Of a DNA stretch of 64,000 nucleotides, positions 18,848 through 27,539 are shown in pieces (the stretch's first letter is position 1; each line of letters starts with the position of its first letter). The notes under the pieces were generated by a model. That model worked only from the letters and a program-made list of their open reading frames with translations, was not told the origin of the DNA and made no database searches. The position numbers were made by a program, and so were the translations under genes. Origin of the DNA: Sphaerothrix epifaneia (GTDB taxonomy: Bacteria > Cyanobacteriota > Cyanobacteriia > Phormidesmidales > Phormidesmidaceae); assembly GCF_042788235.1 (NCBI RefSeq), contig NZ_JBHZOL010000068.1, forward strand, positions 1-64,000, given 5' to 3'.

Positions 18848-19507
18848 GTGATTAGTTAAAGGTAGAAGGCAAAGGGCAGAGATCAGCAGGAAAGCTTTTC
18901 TGTTAAAGGCTCTTAGCCATTGGAGTGTCTCAATGCTGGTGGCTACCGCTATAGTAACGGCTTCTCGGATGGTGTAGGCAGTTTGGCAAAAATGATCTGT
19001 TTGACTCACGCCTTGATCGGGGCTGAAGGTTGCTGCTGAGCTAACTGAGGAGTCAAGCGGTGAGACATCAGCGGCTCATGGGATGAGTTAAGCGGGTGAC
19101 TGACCGTATGCTCAACTTTCGCCAAAATTCGTCAAGAGGAAATAGATTAATCAGGTTCTCTAGCCTGGCTCGATGGCTGTTTGGGTGCTGATCAGGGGAT
19201 GCTAATGGGACAGAAGCTCAACAATTTGTCAGCGCTATTTTAAAGACAATGGGTTTAGGGAGGCATTACTGAATAGCGGTATGATTTTTCGGGTTTTTGG
19301 TTGAACTTTCAAAGGATTCAACGTTCGATTCATACCTTGAATCAGCAACCCCGGCTTAGGTAAACGCGATCGCTCGATAGCTGAGACAGCTAAAGCAAAT
19401 TTGCAAGTAGCTTAGTATCTATACCATTAGGCGAATTGTCAGCCGAATTGGCTGTTGATTATGATTTTCTCTCAGGAAAACTTTGTAAAGCGCTGAACGG
19501 GTGACTC
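18848..19507. other. 660-bp intergenic region, gcvT / trkA
   Basis: It holds repeat copy A next to gcvT. The rest, about 19000-19507, has no open frame with coding character, no tRNA and no clear terminator. It should hold promoters for both divergent genes; none can be assigned with confidence. Confidence 0.5.
18858..18954 (+). repeat. Dispersed intergenic repeat, copy A
   Basis: Core features in order: a purine-rich GGTAGAAGGCAAAGGGCAG, then GGAAAGCTTTTCTGT, then AGCCATTGGAGTGTCTCAA, then GCTGGTGGCTACCGCTATAG. The same order recurs at 27361, and in reverse orientation at 38173, 55325 and 57303. It lies directly upstream of gcvT. Confidence 0.7.
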
Positions 19508-19933
19508 ATGTACATACTGGTGGTTGGAGCAAGCCCTGAAAGTGACAACTTAATCGATATTTTGATTGACCAAGGCCACCGGGTGGCTCTGATTGAAAGC
19601 AATGAAGACCAAGCCCGCCATATCTTAAAGAAGCACAAAAACATTGATGTCTTTCAAGCCAGTATTTCTCAGGGCGATATTTTAGAAGAGGCCCGGGCAG
19701 AAACCGCAGATGCGATCGTAGCGGCTACGGGAGATGATTCTGCCAATCTGATGGCTATGTTTCTGGGTAGAGAATACGGGATTGAAACCCTAGTTAGCAT
19801 TATCAATGAGCCTAAGCATCACTCTATGTTTGAGCGTTTAGGGGTTAAAGTGTTGGCAAATCCAGCCGCCATTATTGCTCAACAGCTTTATCGGTTAATT
19901 GAAAAGTCTAGGTCTGAAGCTAAGAAAGGCTAG
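19508..19933 (+). CDS. TrkA-N (RCK) domain potassium channel regulator
   Basis: A 141-residue single Rossmann-fold RCK protein that should bind a nucleotide and gate a membrane potassium channel. It has VVGASPESDNL in place of the usual GxGxxG, then ALIESNEDQAR and AIVAATGDDSANLMAMFLGRE, which are typical. It lacks the C-terminal TrkA-C/RCK-C domain of KtrA, so it is a minimal form. The TrkH gene follows 63 bp later, supporting a two-gene uptake system. Confidence 0.88.
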   Translation: MYILVVGASPESDNLIDILIDQGHRVALIESNEDQARHILKKHKNIDVFQASISQGDILEEARAETADAIVAATGDDSANLMAMFLGREYGIETLVSIINEPKHHSMFERLGVKVLANPAAIIAQQLYRLIEKSRSEAKKG

Positions 19934-19996
19934 TCGGTTTTGCGGGTGTTGCTTCCAGTTAACTCGCTGAAACCGACGGCTTGAAGCAGTTGATTG

Positions 19997-21505
19997 ATGA
20001 TTGCCAGGTTGAGCATAAATCCTTATCTCAAAACAGTTCTGCGCGATTTAGGATTGTTAATTCACATTCCGGCAGCGATGGCGCTGCTGAGCTTGCCGAT
20101 TTGTCTACTAGCAGGTGAATATTATGCGGTGGTTCCTTTTCTGCTAACGGCGATCGCAGCGCTGATAACGGGGCAAGGCTTGTTTCGGCTATTTCGGCAA
20201 GCCAGTGCTTCTAAGCTACGTCAGGCTTTGATTACCGTTGCGCTGAGCTGGGCGGTTATTCCTGTTTTTGGAGCGCTGCCATTTCTTTTGATCGCCGATT
20301 CTATAGTGGGTACCCCTCCGGCTTTACCCACCATTGCCTATTTTCAAAGCCCCTGGAACGCTCTGTTTGAAGCGACATCAGGTTTTACCAGTGCAGGGCT
20401 AACCATGACGATTCGTGAAGCGGTGTTGCCCCACAGCTTACAGTGGTGGCGCTCTTTTATGCAGTGGATTGGGGGGGTTGGGGTAATTGTTTTGATGATT
20501 GCGGTTTTAGAACCTGCTACCAGTTCTGAAAACCTTTACTTTGCAGAAGGGCGGAGCCGTCGTATTGGCATCACTTTGCAACAAACGGTTCGCAACATCT
20601 GGTGGATTTATCTGCTTTACACCCTTGCAGGAATTTTATTACTTCGCATCGCGGGTATGCCCTGGTGGGAAGCGCTAAATCATAGCATGACGGCCATTTC
20701 AACGGGTGGCTTTAGCGTTACCAACAACAGCATGGCAGCCTATGGAGCCAGAGAGCAGCTAGCAGTGATAGTGCTGATGATTTTGGGGGCAATCAGCTTT
20801 GCCAATCACTTTCAGTTTTTGACCCGGCGGCGCTTAAAGGCACTTTGGGGAGATGCCCAGCACCGGGCTTTGTGGCTTTTATTGGCTTTGGGGTTTGGTT
20901 TGCTCTTGGCTGAAGTGTACTGGTACAGCGGTCGTGTTCAGGGGCTAAATGCTGGTTTTCAATGGGTTTCGGCGTTGACAACTTGTGGCTTTGCGAGTTT
21001 AGACGTGCAGCAGTGGAGTCTGAGCGCTAAGCTTTTGCTCAGTTTAGGCATGATTTTTGGGGCGGCTTCGGGGTCTACTGTGGGCGGGCTAAAGCTAAAC
21101 CGGGTCATTTCTCTCTACAAAGCTGTGGCTTGGCGCTTTGAGCGTACTGGATTACGCCCTCATCAGCTCATGCGCTATCAGCTAGATGGCCGGGTTGTCT
21201 CTCCTCAAGAGGCGAATCGGCAAATTGAATCAGCCGCTGTTTTAGCGGTTCTTTGGCTCAGCCTGGTGGCAGTGGGCACAGTGGTTTTAGTGCATATCGT
21301 TGGCTCAGAATATACACTGGCGGATGTCGTTTTTGAAGTTGCTTCAGCTTTAGGCAGTGCTGGTCTGAGCAGCGGTATTACGGGGCCAATGTTGCCGTGG
21401 GCAGGCAAGCTAACGCTGATGCTGCTGATGTGGATGGGGCGCTTAGAAATTATCCCCGTTTTGCTGCTGCTATCAATGCCGCTGCGCCACCTGAGTAAAA
21501 GGTGA
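19997..21505 (+). CDS. TrkH/KtrB-family potassium uptake protein
   Basis: A polytopic potassium translocator. The repeated M1-P-M2 selectivity-filter units are visible as ATSGFTSAGLTM, STGGFSVTN, SALTTCGFASLD and ASALGSAGLSSGIT, and the C-terminal WMGRLEIIPVLLL is characteristic. A TTG at 19994 immediately precedes the ATG used here; the ATG gives 502 residues. With the upstream RCK protein it forms a Trk/Ktr-type uptake system, probably for osmotic or ionic balance. Confidence 0.93.
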   Translation: MIARLSINPYLKTVLRDLGLLIHIPAAMALLSLPICLLAGEYYAVVPFLLTAIAALITGQGLFRLFRQASASKLRQALITVALSWAVIPVFGALPFLLIADSIVGTPPALPTIAYFQSPWNALFEATSGFTSAGLTMTIREAVLPHSLQWWRSFMQWIGGVGVIVLMIAVLEPATSSENLYFAEGRSRRIGITLQQTVRNIWWIYLLYTLAGILLLRIAGMPWWEALNHSMTAISTGGFSVTNNSMAAYGAREQLAVIVLMILGAISFANHFQFLTRRRLKALWGDAQHRALWLLLALGFGLLLAEVYWYSGRVQGLNAGFQWVSALTTCGFASLDVQQWSLSAKLLLSLGMIFGAASGSTVGGLKLNRVISLYKAVAWRFERTGLRPHQLMRYQLDGRVVSPQEANRQIESAAVLAVLWLSLVAVGTVVLVHIVGSEYTLADVVFEVASALGSAGLSSGITGPMLPWAGKLTLMLLMWMGRLEIIPVLLLLSMPLRHLSKR

Positions 21506-21527
21506 CCCCATAAAACCGCTACGGCTG

Positions 21528-24368
21528 CTAGCGCCCCTGACGACGTGAAAAGGGTTTGCTGGTGGGGCCGTCGATTTGCACCCGTCGAGCCGGATTTTTG
21601 TGAGCAATGGGTAAAATCACCCGGCTTAACACGCGGCCATCGTCTAGCTTAAACAAGTTCAGTTCGCCTCCCATTTTCTGCATCAGCGCTTGACAAATGG
21701 CAAAATGCAACCCAGGGGGATCTTCTAGCTGAGAGGGGGCTAGCAGGTCTTCTGGGCGGCCTGAGTGCAGTTCTTCAATCAGGGCGTCGTCAATGATGCC
21801 GCTGTCGGTAATGGCGACTTCAATCCAGTCGCGGTTGTGAGGGCGACACCAAATGTCAATTCTGCCGCCAACGGCTGAGCGATCGCAGGCGGCTGCCATT
21901 AATTCGTACAAAATAAATTCAATTTTGGGAATATCACCGCCAATGGTGAGGTTGTTGTCGTTGTGAACTTTGGCCCAAAGCTGCTGCCGCTCGATGGCGG
22001 TGCGTGCCCGCTCCATCAGGCGGTTGAGCAGACTCGCTAGCGGCGTGGTTTCGTACTCGCTGTGGAGCTGCCAGTCTTCGTGTTTCAAGATGGGGGCTAG
22101 CGTGGTCAACAAGCTGCCCAACTGCCGCAAGACCTGCTGATACTGAGGGCTAGATGGCGTACTTTTTTGGACGCTGAGTTCGTTGAGGCGACGGACGCTG
22201 TGTTCAATCAGTCGATGAACTTCGCCAAAGCGCTTTTGTTTGTACCAGTTGAGAGCTTCTAGCGACTCTCGTTGAATTAGTAGCATTTCAACTAACCCCA
22301 AATGGCGACGCGACCAGGCTAGCTGGTTTGCCAGCAGAGTTAGAGCGTTGAGATGATACTCTGACCAGCGGCGATCGCTTTGGTCTGCCAAAATCAGGAC
22401 GGCGTTGCAGGTATGCTCTGGAGCGGTCTTTAAAGCCATTGCCAGCAGTTTGCTACCCGTGGGCGCTCGTAGCCACTGACGGCTATTGTCGGGCAGGTCT
22501 TCTAAGGTTAGCGGTAGCAACCCTTCTGTTTGCAAGGCCCAACTAACAATGGCGTCTGAAGCAACTGGGATGGTGGCTGTGGTTACCAGATCAAACGACT
22601 TTTCCTTGATGACGGTGCAGGTAATGCGGGCTTCTGGTTGGTCAGCAACCCAGCTAATTAAGCCAATCAGCGGCACCCGTAAGAGCTTAGCAATATACTC
22701 CAGCGTTCCTTGCTCTAGCTGGTCGAGCTGAAAGGTGCGCTGAATGGTTTGCAAGCCCCATTGCATGGTCTGGTAAAGCTGAATTTGCTGGCTGACCTGT
22801 CGTTGCAGTTGCCACTGATGCAAAATCAGACCCACCTGCTGGCTGACGACCTGTACCAAAGATCTGTCGAGCTGATTCCAACTGTGAGCATGACGACTGC
22901 TAACAATAAGTAATCCTTCCGGTGCATGCCCCATCGAAACGTTACAAACAATCAGCGATCGCGCTTTCATCTCAGCCAGGATAGGCTGCCAAGCTAATAG
23001 CTTTAGCTCATCTTCGAGATCTTCAATACAGATGGCATCTTGGCTGCGCTCTAGCATTTGCCAGTCAACATCGCTGAGCGGCGGCCAAGGTGTGCGGGCA
23101 AAGCGAGAAACCTGAGTCCGACTGTAGTAACACAGCTCAAAGCCTGCCAGCTCAGAGTTGTAAAGCAAAACCATTAGCTGATCGGCTTGCAGGCGGGGGC
23201 AAAGTTCTTTCGCGCACAAATCTAGCGTTTTGCGCCAGTCTTCATGGCTGTGGATGCTGCGCGAGACGGTAGCAGTTAGCACCTGATTGGCCTTAACTTC
23301 TTCCACTTTGGCTTCCATTTCTGCCGTTGGCATGGCCAAGCCTACCAGTCGCGCTGCTGCCTGTAGATAGTTCCGTTCTGCCTCCGTCCAAATGCGTGCC
23401 TGTTCGCCTTCGACTGAAATAAACCCCAACAGTTCAGACTGAAACCGAATGGGGGCAGCAATGAGCGATCGCGCCCTGAGCTGCTGCATCAACAAGCTGG
23501 TAACGGTGGTATTGAGCGATGTTTGGGCTTCCCCAATGACCACAAGCTGATTAGCCTGTAGCGATTGATAAAATCCCTTGACTTGGCTGACTTCGATGCG
23601 CGAATCGGCAGGATGACTTTCGATAGTATGAATCGTTGGTCGCGTACGGTGGTAGGCTACCCGATGCCAAAAAAATCTTTCTTGAGGTGCAAACCAGTAA
23701 ATATTGGTACGTGAAGGCGCGATAAACTGATGCGTTATTTGCACAACGGTTTTGAGCCGATCTTCTAAATGGGTTAGTGGCTCAAGCGCTTCTAGCAAGC
23801 TCAAAAGCGGTTGATCAGCCCGCTTCAGCTTCAACTGCTGCTGATTTTGCTCGTGCAAATAAAGCGCTTCGGCCAAAGCGCCCAAAACCAGGGCTAAAAC
23901 AGCCCGCTGCGAGGCGCTAGGCGACATGCCCCACTGTTCGGTTGCCAAAAGCATTACGCCTAAGCAGGTATGGCGATGACGAATGGGAAAAAGCAACGTT
24001 CCCTGAATATTTTGCTGCTCTGCGATGGGTGCCCAGGTTCCTGCTCTCGATTCGGCGCGTAAATCGGGTACCGCTAAAGGCCGCTGCTGAATAACGACTT
24101 GTTCCATCAAATCGCCTGGACTTAGCGAAATCATCTGATGCATCAGGCGAATCGGTGCGGCGCTACGCCCCCCCTGACCCTGAAGCTGATGGTTGACGCG
24201 GTCGTATAGGCCAATCCAGAGGAAAGGATATTCAAACTCGGCGCTGACATACTCCAGGACAGCCTCAATTAAGGGTTCTAAATCCTCCAACTCCCGCAGA
24301 GTTTGCAGAATTCGCCCTAAAGCCACAACTTGCTTGTCAAACTTGGTTGGTGCCTTTGGCTGCCCCAT
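21528..24368 (-). CDS. Multi-GAF protein with degenerate histidine-kinase-like C-terminus
   Basis: A 946-residue cytoplasmic protein. Four GAF-like regions lie at about 15-170, 185-350, 365-520 and 535-690. A helical stretch follows (EVHRLIEHSVRRLNEL), then an ATPase-like fold at about 790-930. The kinase boxes are altered: the N box reads YELMAAACDRS without the usual Asn, the G1 box reads ITDSGIID rather than DxGxG, and no SHE(L/F)RTPL phospho-acceptor motif is present. It probably binds small ligands and signals without classical kinase activity. ATG start at 24368. Partner unknown. Confidence 0.8.
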   Translation of the reverse strand: MGQPKAPTKFDKQVVALGRILQTLRELEDLEPLIEAVLEYVSAEFEYPFLWIGLYDRVNHQLQGQGGRSAAPIRLMHQMISLSPGDLMEQVVIQQRPLAVPDLRAESRAGTWAPIAEQQNIQGTLLFPIRHRHTCLGVMLLATEQWGMSPSASQRAVLALVLGALAEALYLHEQNQQQLKLKRADQPLLSLLEALEPLTHLEDRLKTVVQITHQFIAPSRTNIYWFAPQERFFWHRVAYHRTRPTIHTIESHPADSRIEVSQVKGFYQSLQANQLVVIGEAQTSLNTTVTSLLMQQLRARSLIAAPIRFQSELLGFISVEGEQARIWTEAERNYLQAAARLVGLAMPTAEMEAKVEEVKANQVLTATVSRSIHSHEDWRKTLDLCAKELCPRLQADQLMVLLYNSELAGFELCYYSRTQVSRFARTPWPPLSDVDWQMLERSQDAICIEDLEDELKLLAWQPILAEMKARSLIVCNVSMGHAPEGLLIVSSRHAHSWNQLDRSLVQVVSQQVGLILHQWQLQRQVSQQIQLYQTMQWGLQTIQRTFQLDQLEQGTLEYIAKLLRVPLIGLISWVADQPEARITCTVIKEKSFDLVTTATIPVASDAIVSWALQTEGLLPLTLEDLPDNSRQWLRAPTGSKLLAMALKTAPEHTCNAVLILADQSDRRWSEYHLNALTLLANQLAWSRRHLGLVEMLLIQRESLEALNWYKQKRFGEVHRLIEHSVRRLNELSVQKSTPSSPQYQQVLRQLGSLLTTLAPILKHEDWQLHSEYETTPLASLLNRLMERARTAIERQQLWAKVHNDNNLTIGGDIPKIEFILYELMAAACDRSAVGGRIDIWCRPHNRDWIEVAITDSGIIDDALIEELHSGRPEDLLAPSQLEDPPGLHFAICQALMQKMGGELNLFKLDDGRVLSRVILPIAHKNPARRVQIDGPTSKPFSRRQGR

Positions 24369-24706
24369 GCCCTATTGACTCCTTAACGGCCTAGATCATT
24401 TTTCCCTGTTTGCCAGAATTGAGAAGTCTCTGCCGCGATCGCTGACAGGTCTAGTCATCCTCATTTCTATTACTTAATAGATCGGGAAATATACCACTAT
24501 GCAGATCTATCGACCTCAGTTTACTGGCTCAATTCTTGCCCCGCTTGCTTAATTTAATGCACCCATGCTTTTAAGATGATGCCAATAGCTATAGCAGAGG
24601 TGACTGATTGATAACAGCGTGTGGTTAACAGACTTAGCAGTTTTACGAGATTAACTAACCGCTATCTTGACAAAGATTTTGAAAGATCAGGCCAAGGAGA
24701 GAGTTT
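24369..24706. other. 338-bp divergent intergenic region, GAF protein / pyrD
   Basis: AT-rich spacer. A TTGACA (24667-24672) lies 40 bp before pyrD, but no good -10 follows at 16-18 bp. The only clear signal is AAGGAGAGAG just before the pyrD TTG start. No RNA gene seen. Confidence 0.45.
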
Positions 24707-25858
24707 TTGCAAGACATTTATACAAGTTTGATTCGACCGCTGCTGTTTGCCCTACCGGGTGCGAATCCAGAATGGTTACATCAGCAAACTTTGCGCAGTC
24801 TTGCCTGGATGACGCAGCCTGGGCCAAATGCCGCTACGGTTGACCAGCCTTCGATCTATCAGGCTTGGCTCCAACGAACGTATACCCTGAGCGATCCGCG
24901 CCTCCGGCAGAGCCTCTGGCAACTGGAATTTGCCAATCCGGTGGGGTTGGCGGCGGGCTTTGATAAAGATGGCATCGGTGTTCGAGCCTGGGCGTCGCTG
25001 GGTTTTGGGTTTGCGGAATTGGGGACGGTTACCTTTGCAGCCCAGCCGGGAAATCCCCAACCGCGTCTGTTTCGCTTACCAGCCGATGACGCGGCACTAA
25101 ACCGCATGGGATTTAACAACCAGGGAGCCGCCGCGCTAGCTGAACGGTTGCAACAGCTTCGTAGCCCTCAAGCGGTGCCTATGCCGCTGGGTATTAATCT
25201 GGGCAAGTCTAAGGTTACGCCTCTAGAACAGGCTGCAACTGACTATCAAAACAGCTTTCGGCTGCTTCAGGGGTGGGGAGATTATTTTGTGATTAATGTG
25301 TCGTCTCCGAATACGCCAGGGTTGCGATCGCTTCAGGCGACTGACTCGCTAGCAGCTATTCTCGACGCTATTGAACAAGTTAACCAAGGCCAAAAGCCGC
25401 TACTGGTCAAAATTTCCCCAGATCTCGATCAAGCGGCGATCGCGGCTATTGTCGATTTGGCTTTGGCCTATCGGCTAGCGGGTCTGATTGCGACCAACAC
25501 TACCCTCGACCGTACAGCCTTAAAGACGCGGATTTTAACCGCTACTGGCCAACCCGTTGCCACAGAAGCAGGGGGGATTAGTGGTGCCCCGTTGCGATCG
25601 CGATCGACTGAAGTGATCCGCTCGATCTGGCAGCAAACCCAGGGGCAACTGCCGATTATTGGGGTGGGGGGCATTTTTACAGCCGCTGATGCCTGGGAAA
25701 AAATTACGGCTGGCGCTTCTCTCGTCCAGGTTTATACAGGCTGGATTTATGAAGGGCCAGGTATGATTCGGCGCATTTTAAGCGGGCTGCTGCAAAAGCT
25801 AGAAGACCACCAGCTTACGCACCTTTCGCAGGCGGTAGGGTTAGCCCACAAGCAATAA
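24707..25858 (+). CDS. pyrD: Dihydroorotate dehydrogenase (quinone), class 2
   Basis: A 383-residue FMN enzyme oxidising dihydroorotate to orotate with quinone in pyrimidine synthesis. The N-terminal amphipathic extension (SLIRPLLFALPGANPEWLHQ) marks the membrane-associated class 2 enzyme. NPVGLAAGFDKDG, FINVSSPNTPGLRSLQ-type sequence (here VINVSSPNTPGLR, with the catalytic Ser), ATNTT and GVGGIF are present. The start is TTG at 24707, supported by AAGGAGAGAG about 6 bases upstream; no nearby upstream ATG exists in frame. Confidence 0.95.
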   Translation: MQDIYTSLIRPLLFALPGANPEWLHQQTLRSLAWMTQPGPNAATVDQPSIYQAWLQRTYTLSDPRLRQSLWQLEFANPVGLAAGFDKDGIGVRAWASLGFGFAELGTVTFAAQPGNPQPRLFRLPADDAALNRMGFNNQGAAALAERLQQLRSPQAVPMPLGINLGKSKVTPLEQAATDYQNSFRLLQGWGDYFVINVSSPNTPGLRSLQATDSLAAILDAIEQVNQGQKPLLVKISPDLDQAAIAAIVDLALAYRLAGLIATNTTLDRTALKTRILTATGQPVATEAGGISGAPLRSRSTEVIRSIWQQTQGQLPIIGVGGIFTAADAWEKITAGASLVQVYTGWIYEGPGMIRRILSGLLQKLEDHQLTHLSQAVGLAHKQ

Positions 25859-25867
25859 GGCCAACGG

Positions 25868-26356
25868 CTAAGCGGCTTGAAGATAGGGTTCGTCAAAACC
25901 GTGAGTTTGAGGCGGCAAACCGGAGGCTAACAGTGCCCGCAGGCGCGGAATTTGGCGCGTATTGTAAACTCGAAATTCATTTTGCAAAGAAGCGGCTTCG
26001 CTTCTAATGGCTTGATTGAGCACTAAAGACCCTTTGGGGTCAGAAACCGAGCGGTGAAAAGTGCCGGGGGGAATGCGCAAAATTGCCCGGTTGGCTTCTA
26101 AACGTACCCGGTGATAAGGATAAGCCCAGGTGAAATTGATTAAATCAAACGTTCGCCCACCGCTAACGGCTAACAAATTGTCTTCTTGGTGGGGATGTAA
26201 ATAAAACTGCCAATCTCCTTCAGCGCTGTTGTGGGGGCTAATGGCGGGGCCATCATGAAAAACTAAATCACGGGCATTAGAACGGCCAACGGTAATATCA
26301 AAAAACCGTACATTGGGCGTGTCGCGAAATTTGTTAAAAGCGAGCAACTCGAACAT
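25868..26356 (-). CDS. Cupin-like protein of unknown function
   Basis: A 162-residue soluble protein. Its central part (GDWQFYLHPHQEDNLLAVSGGRTFDLINF...LRIPPGTFHRSVSDPKGSLVLNQAIR) follows the two-motif pattern of a cupin or RmlC-like barrel, with H-x-H...E and a later PPGTFH. It could be a sugar epimerase-like or metal-binding protein. It is divergent from a LysR regulator across 115 bp containing a LysR-type operator, so it is a likely target of that regulator. It ends 9 bp from the convergent pyrD. Confidence 0.7.
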   Translation of the reverse strand: MFELLAFNKFRDTPNVRFFDITVGRSNARDLVFHDGPAISPHNSAEGDWQFYLHPHQEDNLLAVSGGRTFDLINFTWAYPYHRVRLEANRAILRIPPGTFHRSVSDPKGSLVLNQAIRSEAASLQNEFRVYNTRQIPRLRALLASGLPPQTHGFDEPYLQAA

Positions 26357-26441
26357 AGCTCAAACGGATGTGGATAAACTAACGGCTTATTGACTAAGCT
26401 ATCTTTACGTTTGATGAACGACAAAAACCTCACCGAGTCGC

Positions 26442-26464
26442 ATCTATGCGCAAAGCGAATAGAT
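26442..26464. promoter_or_regulatory. LysR-type operator (ATCTAT-N11-ATAGAT)
   Basis: Perfect 6-bp inverted arms separated by 11 bases, with the T-N11-A core expected of LysR-family sites. It ends 7 bp before the ATG of the LysR gene at 26472 and lies in the spacer shared with the cupin-like gene. The position suggests autorepression and control of the divergent gene. Confidence 0.65.
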
Positions 26465-26471
26465 GTAATGT

Positions 26472-27359
26472 ATGAACATTTTTCAATTAGAAATATTGGC
26501 GGCGATCGCCCGCTGTGGTAGCTTTTCGGATGCCGCGCTTAAATTAGATATTTCTCAGTCTGCAGTCAGTCGGGCGATCGCTTCGCTAGAAGCTGAACTG
26601 GGCGTACCGTTACTGGTGCGAGGACGCTTTGGTGCCCGCCTGACGCGCATTGGTGAGCGTATTATGGGGCACGCCGATCAAATTTTAGAGCTACGAGAAC
26701 ACATTGAATATGAAGTTAACTTAGAAAAAGGGCTATACGGTAGCCAGTTGCGAATTGCTTCTTTTCGCAGTGCGGCCACCCATTTGTTGCCTCCCATTAT
26801 TGCTCACTTTTGCCAGCGCTTCCCCCATGTAGACGTGTCGATCAGTGAGCACGACCCGGCAGGGGTAGAAAAAGCGCTTCAGGCTGGCGAAGCCGATATT
26901 GGGCTGGTTCCTTTACCCCGTTCAGAAGAGTTTTATACCTGGGAAATCGCCCGTGACGAGTACGTGGTTTTGTTACCCCACTCCGTTGGCTTTGTGCCTG
27001 CCCAACTGACCTGGCGAGAGCTAGCGCAGCACGCTTTTATCTTACTGAACTATGCAGAATGTACGTCAGCCGTGCGCAACCACTGGGCAAGCTGGGATCA
27101 GCCTTTGCGGGTAGCCTACCTGATTAAAGAAGACTCTACTATTGTCAGCATGGTGGCTCAGGGGTTAGGGGCGGCAATTTTGCCTCGGCTGGCTGCCTTG
27201 CCCATCCCCGCTGGTGTGCAGGTGCGATCGCTACCCGTGCCGCTAGAACGGGTGATCGGAGCTGCCACTTTGGTAAATACTCCCCATCCACCTTCGGTTA
27301 AAGCGTTTTTGGAAGTGTTGCAAAGCCAGGGGGCACTGGCAAAAACGGCGGTTGATTAG
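26472..27359 (+). CDS. LysR-family transcriptional regulator
   Basis: A 295-residue regulator. The N-terminal winged helix-turn-helix is ILAAIARCGSFSDAALKLDISQSAVSRAIASLEAELGV; a typical effector-binding domain follows (QLRIASFRSAATHLLPPII; GEADIGLVPLP; GLGAAILPRLAALP). No ribosome site is evident. Divergent from the cupin-like gene, with an operator between them. The effector is unknown; it is not close enough to NtcB, CmpR or RbcR for me to name. Confidence 0.9.
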   Translation: MNIFQLEILAAIARCGSFSDAALKLDISQSAVSRAIASLEAELGVPLLVRGRFGARLTRIGERIMGHADQILELREHIEYEVNLEKGLYGSQLRIASFRSAATHLLPPIIAHFCQRFPHVDVSISEHDPAGVEKALQAGEADIGLVPLPRSEEFYTWEIARDEYVVLLPHSVGFVPAQLTWRELAQHAFILLNYAECTSAVRNHWASWDQPLRVAYLIKEDSTIVSMVAQGLGAAILPRLAALPIPAGVQVRSLPVPLERVIGAATLVNTPHPPSVKAFLEVLQSQGALAKTAVD

Positions 27360-27360
27360 C

Positions 27361-27472
27361 GCTATGGCAAAGGGCAAAGGGCAGAAAGCAAAGGGTAGAA
27401 GGAAAGCTTTTCTGTCAGCGGCTTGCAGCCATTGAGGTGTCTCAACGCTGGTGGCTACCGCTAAAATTTTCT
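27361..27472 (+). repeat. Dispersed intergenic repeat, copy B
   Basis: The best-preserved copy: AAAGGGCAG-type purine run, GGAAAGCTTTTCTGTCAGCG, TTGCAGCCATTGAGGTGTC, then TCAACGCTGGTGGCTACCGC. It starts just after the LysR stop codon, between two convergent genes. Confidence 0.75.
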
Positions 27473-27539
27473 GCCGAAACCGATCGCTAGAGAGTCATAG
27501 CTGTCAGAAGTTTGAAGTGGGTTCAGGGTAACGGGTTGA

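Noticed and set aside
18848..19009. 54-codon N-terminal extension of GcvT
   Set aside because: It translates a dispersed repeat and exceeds family length; MTLSRTPLY is the usual GcvT start.
18848..19130. Glycine riboswitch upstream of gcvT
   Set aside because: I looked for the paired aptamer signature on the minus strand and found only the dispersed repeat and plain spacer.
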